Part shown: positions 1 to 6,591 of the stretch, in pieces | Layout: the number at the start of each line of letters is the position of its first letter | Position numbering within the stretch: the first letter of the stretch is position 1 | Origin: Candidatus Daviesbacteria bacterium | Lineage (GTDB): Bacteria > Patescibacteria > Microgenomatia > Daviesbacterales > UBA10151 | DNA: 21,467 nt | Direction of reading: 5' to 3' | Assembly (NCBI GenBank): GCA_030648435.1 | Contig: JAUSHE010000031.1 | Location: 1-21,467, forward strand | Made by a program: the position numbers and the translations under genes | The notes under the pieces: generated by a model | Told to the model about the DNA's origin: nothing | What the model saw: only the letters and a program-made list of their open reading frames with translations | The model's database searches: none

Positions 1-144
1 TTTTTCTAAAGTTTCCGAACCGGCCTCATGCCCTTTAATATCCGGCAATCCTTTTGCCCTGGCCCATCTTCTGTTCCCATCCATTATGATTGCTATATGT
101 TGGGGAATGTTTTGATTGTTTGATTTAAGCTTAGTCTTAACCAT
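1..144 (-). CDS. uppS: Undecaprenyl (isoprenyl) diphosphate synthase, N-terminal part, cut by window edge
   Basis: The minus strand from the ATG at 144 reads 48 codons to the window edge without a stop. Residues 14-30 contain PQHIAIIMDGNRRWARA, followed by GLPDIKGHEAG. This is the substrate-binding signature of cis-prenyltransferases of the UppS family, including the catalytic Asp of the MDGNRRWA block. The family condenses IPP onto farnesyl diphosphate to make the C55 lipid carrier for peptidoglycan and surface glycans. About 180 or more C-terminal residues lie outside the window. It follows the polyprenyl synthase gene on the same strand, so the allylic primer and the long-chain synthase sit next to each other and next to the mevalonate operon. 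The start is the first ATG, about 13 residues before the conserved block, as is usual for the family. Confidence 0.93.
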   Translation of the reverse strand, partial: MVKTKLKSNNQNIPQHIAIIMDGNRRWARAKGLPDIKGHEAGSETLEK

Positions 145-270
145 ATGTTTCTATATTTGCAAAAATTTCTAATTTTTAATTTCTAATTTCTAATCAAATC
201 CCAATGTCTAAATATTAAATTTTTAATTAGACATTATTTAGAAATTAGGTTAATTAGTAATTAGGTTAAT
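145..270. repeat. AT-rich intergenic stretch with heptad repeats and an imperfect inverted repeat
   Basis: This gap between the polyprenyl synthase stop and the uppS start has no coding potential. Positions 167-194 are four tandem 7-nt units of the form TTCTAAT (one unit is TTTTAAT). Further along, AATGTCTAA (203-211) and TTAGACATT (227-235) form a perfect 9-bp inverted repeat around a 15-nt loop. Outside it, CTAATTTCTA (183-192) is matched by TAGAAATTAG (239-248). The whole gap therefore reads as an imperfect palindrome built partly from heptads. It resembles the tract at 4996-5085 in design but not in unit sequence. Whether it ends transcription of the polyprenyl synthase mRNA or is only a repeat insertion cannot be told; there is no GC-rich stem with a U-run. 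Confidence 0.7.
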
Positions 271-1065
271 TTACTTGGTTCTCCGGACCAAGTATTCTCC
301 CATCTGTTCTAATAATTTACTCATATTCTTATCTTTGGTAATCTCCGGCAATACTTTCATAGCTTTATTTTTATATTCTCCTGCTTGTTCTTTGGCTTTT
401 TCGGGAGATTTAACATCTCCGTCTAAAATATCATCCTTAATTTGATAAGCTATTCCTAAATTCTCTCCGAACTCCCCTAATGCCCTGATTAATTTTACAC
501 CCGCTCCGGCCAAAACCGCTCCTATTTGCATTGGCCCGGCAATAGTATAACATGCTGTTTTAAGCTTCATCACAAGCAACGGATTGGCTTTTTTTAGTTC
601 AAGCATCTGCCCAAAAGCTGTTTCCATCATAACTTGAGAAAATAATCCGCCGGCTTTGGTATCTGCAATAATCTTAAAAGCCAGGAAAAAACCATAATCC
701 CCTAAACTAATTGCCTGCGAGATACCATAGTGATTGCCCCCCAAAGTCTGATATAACGAGGATCGATTGCGCCGCGTGATACTTTGGTCAATAATATCAT
801 CATGGATTAAAATAGCACCATGCATGATTTCATAAGCAGCCCCAATTTTTATTATTTCTTCCTTTCCCCTTGCTATCTCGTACCCTAGTATCACCAACAC
901 TCCCCTGATTCTTTTACCGCCCTGACATGTTTTTGCAAAAGCTTGCAGCAGAGGAACTAATTTTTTATCCGTTTTCTCTGCTTTTTCTAACTGTTCTTTT
1001 AAGATCTTTTCTACTTCACGGTCCAGCTTTTTGGCAGTAGTTTTAAGATATTTTTCAAAATCCAT
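271..1065 (-). CDS. Polyprenyl diphosphate synthase (trans-type, short)
   Basis: This 264-residue protein has both aspartate-rich motifs of trans-isoprenyl diphosphate synthases: the first at residues 89-93 (DDIID, in LIHDDIID, followed by RR at 98-99) and the second at 210-214 (DDILD, in YQIKDDILDGD). The GGKRIR block at residues 49-54 is the usual pyrophosphate-binding region. Such enzymes join IPP to allylic diphosphates using Mg2+ bound by the two Asp motifs. It is shorter than the usual 290-330 residues, mainly at the C-terminus. The residue five places before the first Asp motif is alanine (A84), which in this family tends to allow products longer than farnesyl; product length is not decided by this. 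It lies between uppS and a Nudix/IDI-like gene on the same strand and probably consumes what the neighbouring mevalonate pathway makes. Confidence 0.9.
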   Translation of the reverse strand: MDFEKYLKTTAKKLDREVEKILKEQLEKAEKTDKKLVPLLQAFAKTCQGGKRIRGVLVILGYEIARGKEEIIKIGAAYEIMHGAILIHDDIIDQSITRRNRSSLYQTLGGNHYGISQAISLGDYGFFLAFKIIADTKAGGLFSQVMMETAFGQMLELKKANPLLVMKLKTACYTIAGPMQIGAVLAGAGVKLIRALGEFGENLGIAYQIKDDILDGDVKSPEKAKEQAGEYKNKAMKVLPEITKDKNMSKLLEQMGEYLVRRTK

Positions 1066-1126
1066 GTGCTAAACTTACCATATACTGAACTTACTTTCCA
1101 TTAAAGGTAATAGGTAATTTAGTTCA

Positions 1127-1633
1127 TCAAGCCCCCCAGGGAGAAAATTTGATTTGATTGTTTTTGATTAATTCGCAAAGCTTTTCAAAAGAAATAAATT
1201 TCCCTTCTGCAATTTCATCCTTATCGATTACGATTTTACCACCATAGACGACACCATAAAGCTCTACTAATTCATATTCTATAGAGCAGGTTTGTTCTTT
1301 AATATATTCATTTCTTTGTATATGTTTTTCCCTTAACAATTTTACAGGAGCTATAATTGATAATTCTTCTTTCAAACCTCTTATAGCCGCTGATTTATAA
1401 TCCTCTCCGGATTTTACATGCTCGCTGGCGCTAATATCCCAGTACAAAGGAAGGATTTTTTTGGAGCTTCTTTGTTGAATAAATATCTGCCCCTTTTGAT
1501 TAACAACTACGATATTGACAGCCGGATGCAATAGTCCCTTTTTGTAAACTTCACTCCTTGTTGCTTGCCCTATTACTTTACCATTTTTGTCAACGATATC
1601 TACAACTTCTTTGCCAGATTCGTTAGAATCCAT
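1127..1633 (-). CDS. Nudix protein, IDI-like
   Basis: The 168-residue product has the shape of the IDI branch of Nudix proteins: GLLHPAVNIVVV (33-44), WDISASEHVKSGE (65-77), the acidic helix AAIRGLKEELSI (82-93), and an FSPW motif close to the C-terminus. Type 1 isopentenyl diphosphate isomerase has Cys67 (E. coli numbering) two residues before a metal-binding His. Here the matching position is Ser70 before His72, so isomerase activity is doubtful. It may instead be a hydrolase of the YfcD-like group. It is divergent from the HMG-CoA reductase gene with only 47 bp between the start codons, so the two may share control. No clear Shine-Dalgarno or convincing -35 was seen for this gene. Confidence 0.8.
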   Translation of the reverse strand: MDSNESGKEVVDIVDKNGKVIGQATRSEVYKKGLLHPAVNIVVVNQKGQIFIQQRSSKKILPLYWDISASEHVKSGEDYKSAAIRGLKEELSIIAPVKLLREKHIQRNEYIKEQTCSIEYELVELYGVVYGGKIVIDKDEIAEGKFISFEKLCELIKNNQIKFSPWGA

Positions 1634-1642
1634 TAACTAAAT

Positions 1643-1672
1643 TTAACACACGTTGGACAAAAGAGGTATAAT
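1643..1672 (+). promoter_or_regulatory. Promoter of the mevalonate operon, leaderless layout
   Basis: TTAACA at 1643-1648 (5 of 6 match to TTGACA), an 18-nt spacer and a perfect TATAAT at 1667-1672. Only 8 nt separate the -10 box from the ATG at 1681, so transcription would begin at or within 1-2 nt of the start codon. No Shine-Dalgarno sequence lies before this ATG, which fits a leaderless mRNA. Confidence 0.75.
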
Positions 1673-1680
1673 CTGGCTTT

Positions 1681-2826
1681 ATGAGCAGCAAAATAAATCT
1701 CCGTGACCTTAAAAGCGCCAAAAAAAGACGGGAATTTTTGGAAAAACAGTTAAACATAAGTCTTGTTAATACCGGCCAAATTGATGTTGCAGCCAATGTT
1801 GAAAATTTAATCGGCACAACCCAAATTCCTTTGGGAGTGGCAGGACCATTGTTAATCCACCTCGAAGGAGTCAAAACCCACCTTCGAGGTGTCTTGCATT
1901 ACATACCTTTGGCGACGACGGAGGGAGCGCTTGTGGCTTCGGTTTCCCGGGGTTGCAAGGCTGTGACAGAAGCAGGTGGAGCAAGTGTTTTTGTAGAAAA
2001 TATTGGCATTACCCGGGGACCTGTTTTTAAAACCAAAAACTTATCTGAATCTATAAAAACAAAACTTTGGATTGAAGTAAACTTTCAAAACTTGGCAAAA
2101 GTTGCAGCTTCTACCTCCTCCCACTTAAAGTTACTAAAAGCAGATTATCAGGTAGTTGGCAGGAATTTGTTTGTGAGGTTTTATTTTGATACGGCTGATG
2201 CTATGGGCATGAATATGGCTACGATTGCCACCCAGGAAGCAATAGATTTAATAGAAAAAAAGACCGGCGCCAAGTGTGTTTCGATCTCAGGTAACTTTTG
2301 TATAGATAAAAAACCGGCCTGGTTAAACTTCATTTCGGGCAGAGGCAAAAGGGTCTGGGCAGAAGTTACTTTATCCAAAAAAATATTAAAAGATGTCTTG
2401 AAAACTACTCCGGAGAATATAGCCGAAGTAGTTTATAGGAAATGTTTATTAGGTTCTATTATGAGCGGATCTTTGGGCTTTAACGGCCACTACGCTAATA
2501 TCATAGCAGCGATTTTCGCAGCCACCGGCCAGGATTTGGCGCACACTGTAGAGGGCAGTATGGGAGTGACTACGGCCGAAGTGCTGGAAAATGGCGATTT
2601 ATATTTTTCTATCTATCTTCCCTCTCTGATTGTAGGAACCGTTGGTGGCGGGACTAATTTACCGACTCAACAGGAAGCATTAAAAATTATGCAGGCCGAA
2701 GGTGCAGAGGAATTTGCCACAGTTGTTGGCGGCGCTGTTTTAGCAGGTGAACTGTCTTTGATTGCATCTTTATCTGAAGGGTCTTTGGTAAAAGCTCATC
2801 AAACACTGGGAAGGAAAGGAAAATGA
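1681..2826 (+). CDS. hmgA: Hydroxymethylglutaryl-CoA reductase (class I type)
   Basis: The 381-residue protein reduces HMG-CoA to mevalonate, the committed step of the pathway. All catalytic residues of the family can be placed: Glu81 in PLATTEGALVAS, the Lys of the NFCIDKKPAW block (near 210), Asp285 in ATGQD, and the C-terminal His373 in LVKAHQTLGR. The cofactor block DAMGMNMATIAT is at 173-184. VGTVGGGTNLP near residue 320 is the class I signature; the protein lacks the membrane domain of eukaryotic enzymes. Residues 60-71 are encoded by a GC-rich palindrome (see 1858-1891) that lengthens the loop between GPLL and YIPLATTEG by about five residues. It is the first gene of the operon and overlaps the HMG-CoA synthase start by ATGA. 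Confidence 0.96.
   Translation: MSSKINLRDLKSAKKRREFLEKQLNISLVNTGQIDVAANVENLIGTTQIPLGVAGPLLIHLEGVKTHLRGVLHYIPLATTEGALVASVSRGCKAVTEAGGASVFVENIGITRGPVFKTKNLSESIKTKLWIEVNFQNLAKVAASTSSHLKLLKADYQVVGRNLFVRFYFDTADAMGMNMATIATQEAIDLIEKKTGAKCVSISGNFCIDKKPAWLNFISGRGKRVWAEVTLSKKILKDVLKTTPENIAEVVYRKCLLGSIMSGSLGFNGHYANIIAAIFAATGQDLAHTVEGSMGVTTAEVLENGDLYFSIYLPSLIVGTVGGGTNLPTQQEALKIMQAEGAEEFATVVGGAVLAGELSLIASLSEGSLVKAHQTLGRKGK
1858..1891 (+). repeat. In-frame palindromic element, copy 1 (in HMG-CoA reductase)
   Basis: A perfect 11-bp inverted repeat, CACCTCGAAGG (1858-1868) and CCTTCGAGGTG (1881-1891), encloses a 12-nt loop. It starts exactly on a codon and reads H-L-E-G-V-K-T-H-L-R-G-V. It has the same length, loop size and codon phase as the element at 5523-5556. 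The two stems differ at two adjacent positions, and the partner arm changes to match, so pairing is kept. Confidence 0.9.
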
Positions 2827-3866
2827 CAGGGATAGTTTCTTACGGAGTATATATACCAAAATACAGAATTAAACCAAGCCAGATTGCCGCGGCCTGGGGC
2901 AAAGAAGTAGTTGATATAGAAAAATCTTTGGGAGTTTATGAAAAAGCTGTAGCTTCTGTTGACGAAGACGCAGTGACTCTGGCGGTTGAGGCTACTTTAA
3001 ATGCTGTATTACCCTTGAATTTTGATTTAAGCAAAATCGGCGCCATTACCGTGGGCAGCGAATCCCACCCTTATGCCGTTAAACCCTCCGCCACCACCAT
3101 TGCCGGCATTTTGGGACTGCGGAAAGATCTGCTGGCAGTTGATCTGGAATTTGCCTGTAAAGCAGGCACTGCCGGAATTCAATTGCTTTCCGGACTTACT
3201 GAAACAAAAAAAATTAAGTACTGTCTGGCTATTGGTTCTGATGTAGCTCAATCCCGCCCTGCCGATGTTTTGGAATATACAGCCGGCTCAGCTGCAGCCG
3301 GTTTTATCCTGGGTACCAAAGATACCATTGCCAATATTTTGGATTTTACTTCCTATTCATCCGATACCCCTGACTTCTGGAGAAGAGATACTGAGAAGTT
3401 CCCCAGTCACGGCAGCAGATTTACCGGAGAGGCAGCCTATTTTACTCATGTCATAGGCGCTGCCAGGTTACTGCTTGCAAAAACCAAACTAAAACCCGCA
3501 GATTTTGATTGGGCTATCTTTCATATGCCCAACGGCAAATTCCCCAAAGAAGTTGCCAAAAGATTAGGATTCAGTGAGGCCCAGCTCAAGCCCGGCTTTA
3601 TAGTTTCCCAGATCGGCAACCCTTATTCTGCTTCATCCATGGTCGGACTGGCCGCTACTTTGGATATTGCCAAGCCATACACAAAAATTTTTATGTGCTC
3701 ATACGGATCAGGCGCCGGAGCTGACGCTTTTTACTTTAAAACGACTCCTTTGTTAAAGAGATTCCAAAGAAAGAATATCAATAATGTCCAAAGCCAAATT
3801 CAGAATAAAAAGATGATAGATTATTCACTGGTAGCCAGGAATATAATAAATAAATTCAGAATATGA
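2823..3866 (+). CDS. Hydroxymethylglutaryl-CoA synthase, archaeal type
   Basis: This 347-residue thiolase-fold enzyme condenses acetyl-CoA with acetoacetyl-CoA. The nucleophile is Cys112 in EFACKAGTAGIQ, the acid is Glu80 in VGSESHPYAVKPS, and the His is His234 in FHMPNGKFP. These blocks match the short archaeal HMG-CoA synthases (COG3425) rather than the longer mvaS proteins of Gram-positive bacteria. It is joined by ATGA overlaps to the reductase upstream and the thiolase downstream. In methanogens the thiolase, this enzyme and a DUF35 protein form one complex that channels acetoacetyl-CoA; the gene order here is the same three-gene block. The C-terminal tail MIDYSLVARNIINKFRI resembles the normal family end, but a polar stretch before it (about 318-330) looks variable. 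Confidence 0.93.
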   Translation: MTGIVSYGVYIPKYRIKPSQIAAAWGKEVVDIEKSLGVYEKAVASVDEDAVTLAVEATLNAVLPLNFDLSKIGAITVGSESHPYAVKPSATTIAGILGLRKDLLAVDLEFACKAGTAGIQLLSGLTETKKIKYCLAIGSDVAQSRPADVLEYTAGSAAAGFILGTKDTIANILDFTSYSSDTPDFWRRDTEKFPSHGSRFTGEAAYFTHVIGAARLLLAKTKLKPADFDWAIFHMPNGKFPKEVAKRLGFSEAQLKPGFIVSQIGNPYSASSMVGLAATLDIAKPYTKIFMCSYGSGAGADAFYFKTTPLLKRFQRKNINNVQSQIQNKKMIDYSLVARNIINKFRI

Positions 3867-4996
3867 AAATAAAAGTAGCCGGTGTTGGTTTAACAAAATT
3901 TGGAGAAATTTGGGACAAGTCTTTGCTGGATCTGGCCCTTGAAGCTTCTAAAGAAGCTATTAGCGATTCGCGTTTAGCGCTTAGCCAGATAGATGCTGTT
4001 TTTGTGGGTAATATGTTAATCGGCAAAATTGCCGGACAAGACCATTTAGGACCGGTTATAGCCTCTTCTTTGGGACTCTCCTGCGCTTCCTTCCGCATTG
4101 AGGGAGCCTGCGCCTCAGGAGGGCTGGCCGTACATCTGGCAATTCAGGGCATATTAGCAGGCACATATAAAAATATCCTGGTAGTGGGGGCAGAGAAGAT
4201 GTCTGATGCGCCAATCACTCAAATCACCTGGGCTTTAATGGGAGCCGGATCTTCAAAAGAACGCAAAGCCGGCCTGACTTTTCCGGCTCTCTATGCTCTG
4301 ATGGCGGAAGCCCATATGCAAAAATACGGCACAACCAGAAAGCAGCTGGCTAATATTGCCGTAAAAAATCACTACCATGCATCTTTAAATAAAATGGCTC
4401 AATATCCTTTTGAAATTACGGTTGAGCAAGTGCTGGAAAGCAGCCTCATATCTTCCCCTATTACTTTACTTGACTGCTCCCCTATTACAGACGGAGCAGC
4501 TGCAGTCGTACTTTCTGCCGACGATTCCAAAAAAGGCGTGTATATCACAGGCAGCGCAGTTGCCTCAGATACCATAGATCTGGCAGAAAGAGAAAGCTTA
4601 ACAGAGTTAAAAGCTACCCAAATTGCCTCAAAGACAGCTCTCAAACAAGCGGGAGTAGAAATAAAAGACATTAAAATAGCTGAGGTTCATGATTGTTTTA
4701 CTATTGCGGAAATTTTAGCTATGGAAGATTTAGGTTTTTGTTCCCCCGGCGCCGGAGGCAAATTTATTGCCAGTAATGCCACCAGGCTCGGCGGCAAATG
4801 CCCTGTTAATACATCCGGGGGGCTTAAAGCCTGCGGTCATCCGGTTGGGGCAACAGGAGTCAAACAGATTATTGAGATTACTCAGCAACTTAGAGAAACT
4901 GCCGGTCAACGGCAAGTTAAAAATGCAAATATTGGCTTGACCCAGAATGTAGGAGGCACAGGAGCAACGGTCGTAGTACACGTACTACAAAATTAA
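3863..4996 (+). CDS. Acetyl-CoA acetyltransferase, archaeal SCP2-thiolase type
   Basis: The 377-residue protein carries the thiolase active-site Cys83 in EGACASGGLAVHLA, the EVHDCFTIAEILAMEDLGF block and the C-terminal GGLKACGHPVGATGV block. This combination is typical of archaeal thiolases encoded beside HMG-CoA synthase, which condense two acetyl-CoA to acetoacetyl-CoA. The reaction is uphill and in archaea is driven by direct transfer to HMG-CoA synthase in the complex. The start at 3863 overlaps the synthase stop by 4 bp, so translation is probably coupled. After its stop comes a repeat tract and then the DUF35 gene, so the third member of the complex has to initiate again. Confidence 0.93.
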   Translation: MKIKVAGVGLTKFGEIWDKSLLDLALEASKEAISDSRLALSQIDAVFVGNMLIGKIAGQDHLGPVIASSLGLSCASFRIEGACASGGLAVHLAIQGILAGTYKNILVVGAEKMSDAPITQITWALMGAGSSKERKAGLTFPALYALMAEAHMQKYGTTRKQLANIAVKNHYHASLNKMAQYPFEITVEQVLESSLISSPITLLDCSPITDGAAAVVLSADDSKKGVYITGSAVASDTIDLAERESLTELKATQIASKTALKQAGVEIKDIKIAEVHDCFTIAEILAMEDLGFCSPGAGGKFIASNATRLGGKCPVNTSGGLKACGHPVGATGVKQIIEITQQLRETAGQRQVKNANIGLTQNVGGTGATVVVHVLQN

Positions 4997-5085
4997 CAAT
5001 TTACAATGTACAATTTACAATTCAAATTACAATTATTGCTTCTGTTTTCTACATTGTACATTTTACATTGTACATTTTACATTGG
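4996..5085. repeat. Inverted pair of heptad repeat tracts
   Basis: Left tract: four 7-nt units of the form ACAATTT/ACAATGT at 4996-5023, with a further degenerate unit to 5035. Right tract: five units of the form ACATTGT/ACATTTT at 5051-5085. The right tract read in reverse complement matches the left at about 22 of 28 positions, so the transcript could form a long, weak hairpin. The last right-hand unit runs into the GGAGG ribosome-binding site (5084-5088) of the DUF35 gene, so the fold might affect its translation. The tract begins on the last base of the thiolase stop codon. Confidence 0.8.
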
Positions 5086-5088
5086 AGG
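5084..5088 (+). promoter_or_regulatory. Shine-Dalgarno site of the DUF35 gene
   Basis: GGAGG lies 12 nt before the ATG at 5101. It supports this ATG over the in-frame TTG at 5068, which would translate repeat DNA. Its first two bases overlap the last heptad of the inverted repeat. Confidence 0.65.
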
Positions 5089-5100
5089 CAAAGCCGACCT

Positions 5101-5421
5101 ATGAGTAGTCCTGTTACAGTTTGGAGACATCATAAAAATATTAAGAATTACCTTGGAAAGACAGGTAAAATTGTCGTGTGGACTAAAATATTTATAGCAC
5201 CTGCCGGCTTTGAACATGAAGCTCCTTATCCGGTGGCAATTGTGGAATTTTCTCCTTCGGCAGGCTCAGGACTGGTAACCGACCGGATGCCCTTGCAGTT
5301 GGTTGAATACGAAGAAAAACACTTAAAACCAGGTCAAAAAATTGTCACTGTTGTCCGGAAATTAGGTAAAGTCGGTCTTGATAAAGTGATAGAATACGGA
5401 ATTAAAGGCAAACCTGTATGA
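5101..5421 (+). CDS. DUF35 OB-fold protein without the zinc ribbon
   Basis: The 106-residue product has the OB-fold half of the DUF35 family: GKIVVWTKIFIAPAGFEHEAPYPVAIVEF (22-50), then a variable loop and PLQLVEYEEKHLKPGQKIVTVVRKLGK. In archaea the DUF35 protein bridges thiolase and HMG-CoA synthase and passes acetoacetyl-CoA between them. Normally an N-terminal zinc ribbon with four cysteines comes between the WR motif and the OB fold. Here WRHHKNIKNYLGKTGK runs straight into the OB fold and the protein has no cysteine at all, so the ribbon is missing rather than just unliganded. The stop overlaps the mevalonate kinase start (ATGA). The placement right after thiolase supports the role in the complex; how it docks without the ribbon is open. 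Confidence 0.85.
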   Translation: MSSPVTVWRHHKNIKNYLGKTGKIVVWTKIFIAPAGFEHEAPYPVAIVEFSPSAGSGLVTDRMPLQLVEYEEKHLKPGQKIVTVVRKLGKVGLDKVIEYGIKGKPV

Positions 5422-6290
5422 TCAAAGTCTCAGCGCCGGGGAAAATTCATCTGCTTGGGGAACATACAGTTGTTTACGGTAAACCGGCACTTTTAACAAC
5501 AATTGACCTGCGTGTCACAGTCCACCTCCGAGGAGCCAAAGCCCACCTCGGAGGTGTATCTAATCTCACAAAAATTATTGAGCCGATTGTTAAAAAAGAG
5601 CTTAAGATAAGCAAAGCTTCGCGCTTCGCACTAAAAAAAATACCTCCGTACGAATTAACTATAACTTCAGATATCCCGATTGGGGCAGGCCTGGGCTCAT
5701 CTGCAGCCGTATCAGCAGCTTATATCGGCGCCTTACTTGTCTTTCTGAAAGTTAAATGGGATTTGAATTTAATTAACAAACTAACCTTTGAGGCAGAAAA
5801 AGTCTTTCATGGCAATCCTTCAGGTGCTGACAATAAAACCGTAATCTTTGGCGGTATTACTGTCCCTAATAAACTAGCAAAGAATTTTGTATTAATTAAT
5901 ACCGGTAAGCCAAAGGAATCTACAAAAGAGATGATTGAATTAGCTAAACCAAGAATCGAGAAAATACTTAATGATCAGGAAAGATTAGTCAAAGAACTTT
6001 TGCCTGTAATTCAAGATGGAGATGAAAAGAAATTTATTGAAATTATAAGAGCAGGAGAAAAGAATTTGGAAAAAATTGGCGTTGTATCCCCATATGCCGC
6101 AGGCATTATCAGAAAAATAGAAAAAGCAGGAGGAGCTGCCAAAATCTGCGGCGCCGGCGGACAAACCCGCGCCACGGGAATCCTGCTAACTTACCACAAA
6201 GACAAAAAAGTGCTTGAAAAAATCGCCAAAGCAGAAAACCTCCCCTACTTTAGCACTAGCTTAGGTGTTGAAGGTGTCAAACTTCATTGA
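5418..6290 (+). CDS. mvk: Mevalonate kinase (GHMP kinase)
   Basis: This 290-residue GHMP kinase phosphorylates mevalonate at the 5-hydroxyl. The N-terminal APGKIHLLGEHTVVYGKPALLTTIDLRV and the phosphate loop PIGAGLGSSAAV (87-98) are classic, and HGNPSGADN (131-139) carries the catalytic Asp138. The C-terminal glycine loop is CGAGGQTRATGIL instead of the usual GAGGGGC form, a mild oddity. Residues 36-47 (HLRGAKAHLGGV) are encoded by an in-frame palindrome right after the strand DLRVTV. The gene is coupled to DUF35 by ATGA. Its TGA stop lies inside the -35 box of the next promoter. The HGNPSG-D motif makes this the better candidate for the true mevalonate kinase of the two GHMP kinases here. 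Confidence 0.9.
   Translation: MIKVSAPGKIHLLGEHTVVYGKPALLTTIDLRVTVHLRGAKAHLGGVSNLTKIIEPIVKKELKISKASRFALKKIPPYELTITSDIPIGAGLGSSAAVSAAYIGALLVFLKVKWDLNLINKLTFEAEKVFHGNPSGADNKTVIFGGITVPNKLAKNFVLINTGKPKESTKEMIELAKPRIEKILNDQERLVKELLPVIQDGDEKKFIEIIRAGEKNLEKIGVVSPYAAGIIRKIEKAGGAAKICGAGGQTRATGILLTYHKDKKVLEKIAKAENLPYFSTSLGVEGVKLH
5523..5556 (+). repeat. In-frame palindromic element, copy 2 (in mevalonate kinase)
   Basis: A perfect 11-bp inverted repeat, CACCTCCGAGG (5523-5533) and CCTCGGAGGTG (5546-5556), encloses a 12-nt loop. It starts on a codon and reads H-L-R-G-A-K-A-H-L-G-G-V, in the same phase as copy 1. The arm with two extra bases, in reverse complement, is CACCTCCGAGGTG, which matches the arm of copy 3 at 12 of 13 positions. 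Confidence 0.9.
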
Positions 6291-6315
6291 CAAGATGTAC
6301 ATTTAAGTGTATATA
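6287..6315 (+). promoter_or_regulatory. Internal promoter before the toxin-antitoxin pair, leaderless layout
   Basis: A perfect TTGACA at 6287-6292, a 17-nt spacer and TATATA at 6310-6315. The antitoxin ATG at 6322 is 6 nt after the -10 box, so the message would start at the A of the ATG. The -35 overlaps the mevalonate kinase stop. This promoter would also drive the two downstream mevalonate genes. Confidence 0.7.
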
Positions 6316-6321
6316 TAGAAT

Positions 6322-6591
6322 ATGCAATATATAACCACGACAGAGCTACGGACGAAATCAAAAGAACTTGTAGAAACCCTTTTAGCAGGTCAGTCTATAA
6401 ATTTAGTTCATAGATCTAAGGTGGTGGGTAGAGTCGAACCTGTTTACGAGCCTAAACCCTTAACCAAAGAGGGTATCGAGCAAATAAAAAAATTAGCAGA
6501 GAAATTTCATCTGCCTAAAACTTCATATCGAGAACGCGAGAGACGTTACCGAAAACATCTCATGAATAAATATGGCAAAAGTCTTTCTTGA
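6322..6591 (+). CDS. Phd/YefM-type antitoxin
   Basis: The 89-residue protein begins MQYITTTELRTKSKELVETLLAGQSINLVHRSKVVGRVEP, the compact N-terminal DNA-binding fold of Phd/YefM antitoxins. A charged C-terminal tail (about 45-89, with RERERRYRKH) would wrap the toxin. Such antitoxins neutralise the partner and usually repress their own promoter; the A/T-rich alternating TATATATA around 6310-6317 lies where an operator would be expected, but no clear operator palindrome was identified. It overlaps the PIN gene by 20 bp, the usual arrangement for a toxin-antitoxin pair. It is the only gene pair in the operon unrelated to isoprenoids. Confidence 0.85.
   Translation: MQYITTTELRTKSKELVETLLAGQSINLVHRSKVVGRVEPVYEPKPLTKEGIEQIKKLAEKFHLPKTSYRERERRYRKHLMNKYGKSLS

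Noticed and set aside
3265..3456. Internal plus-strand frame inside HMG-CoA synthase
   Set aside because: Out-of-frame shadow of a conserved enzyme.
4996..5085. CRISPR-like array
   Set aside because: The repeats are 7-nt tandem units without spacers and in two orientations; no cas gene is nearby.
5068..5100. TTG start that would extend DUF35 upstream
   Set aside because: It would translate the heptad tract; the ATG at 5101 has GGAGG upstream and the conserved WR motif follows soon after it.
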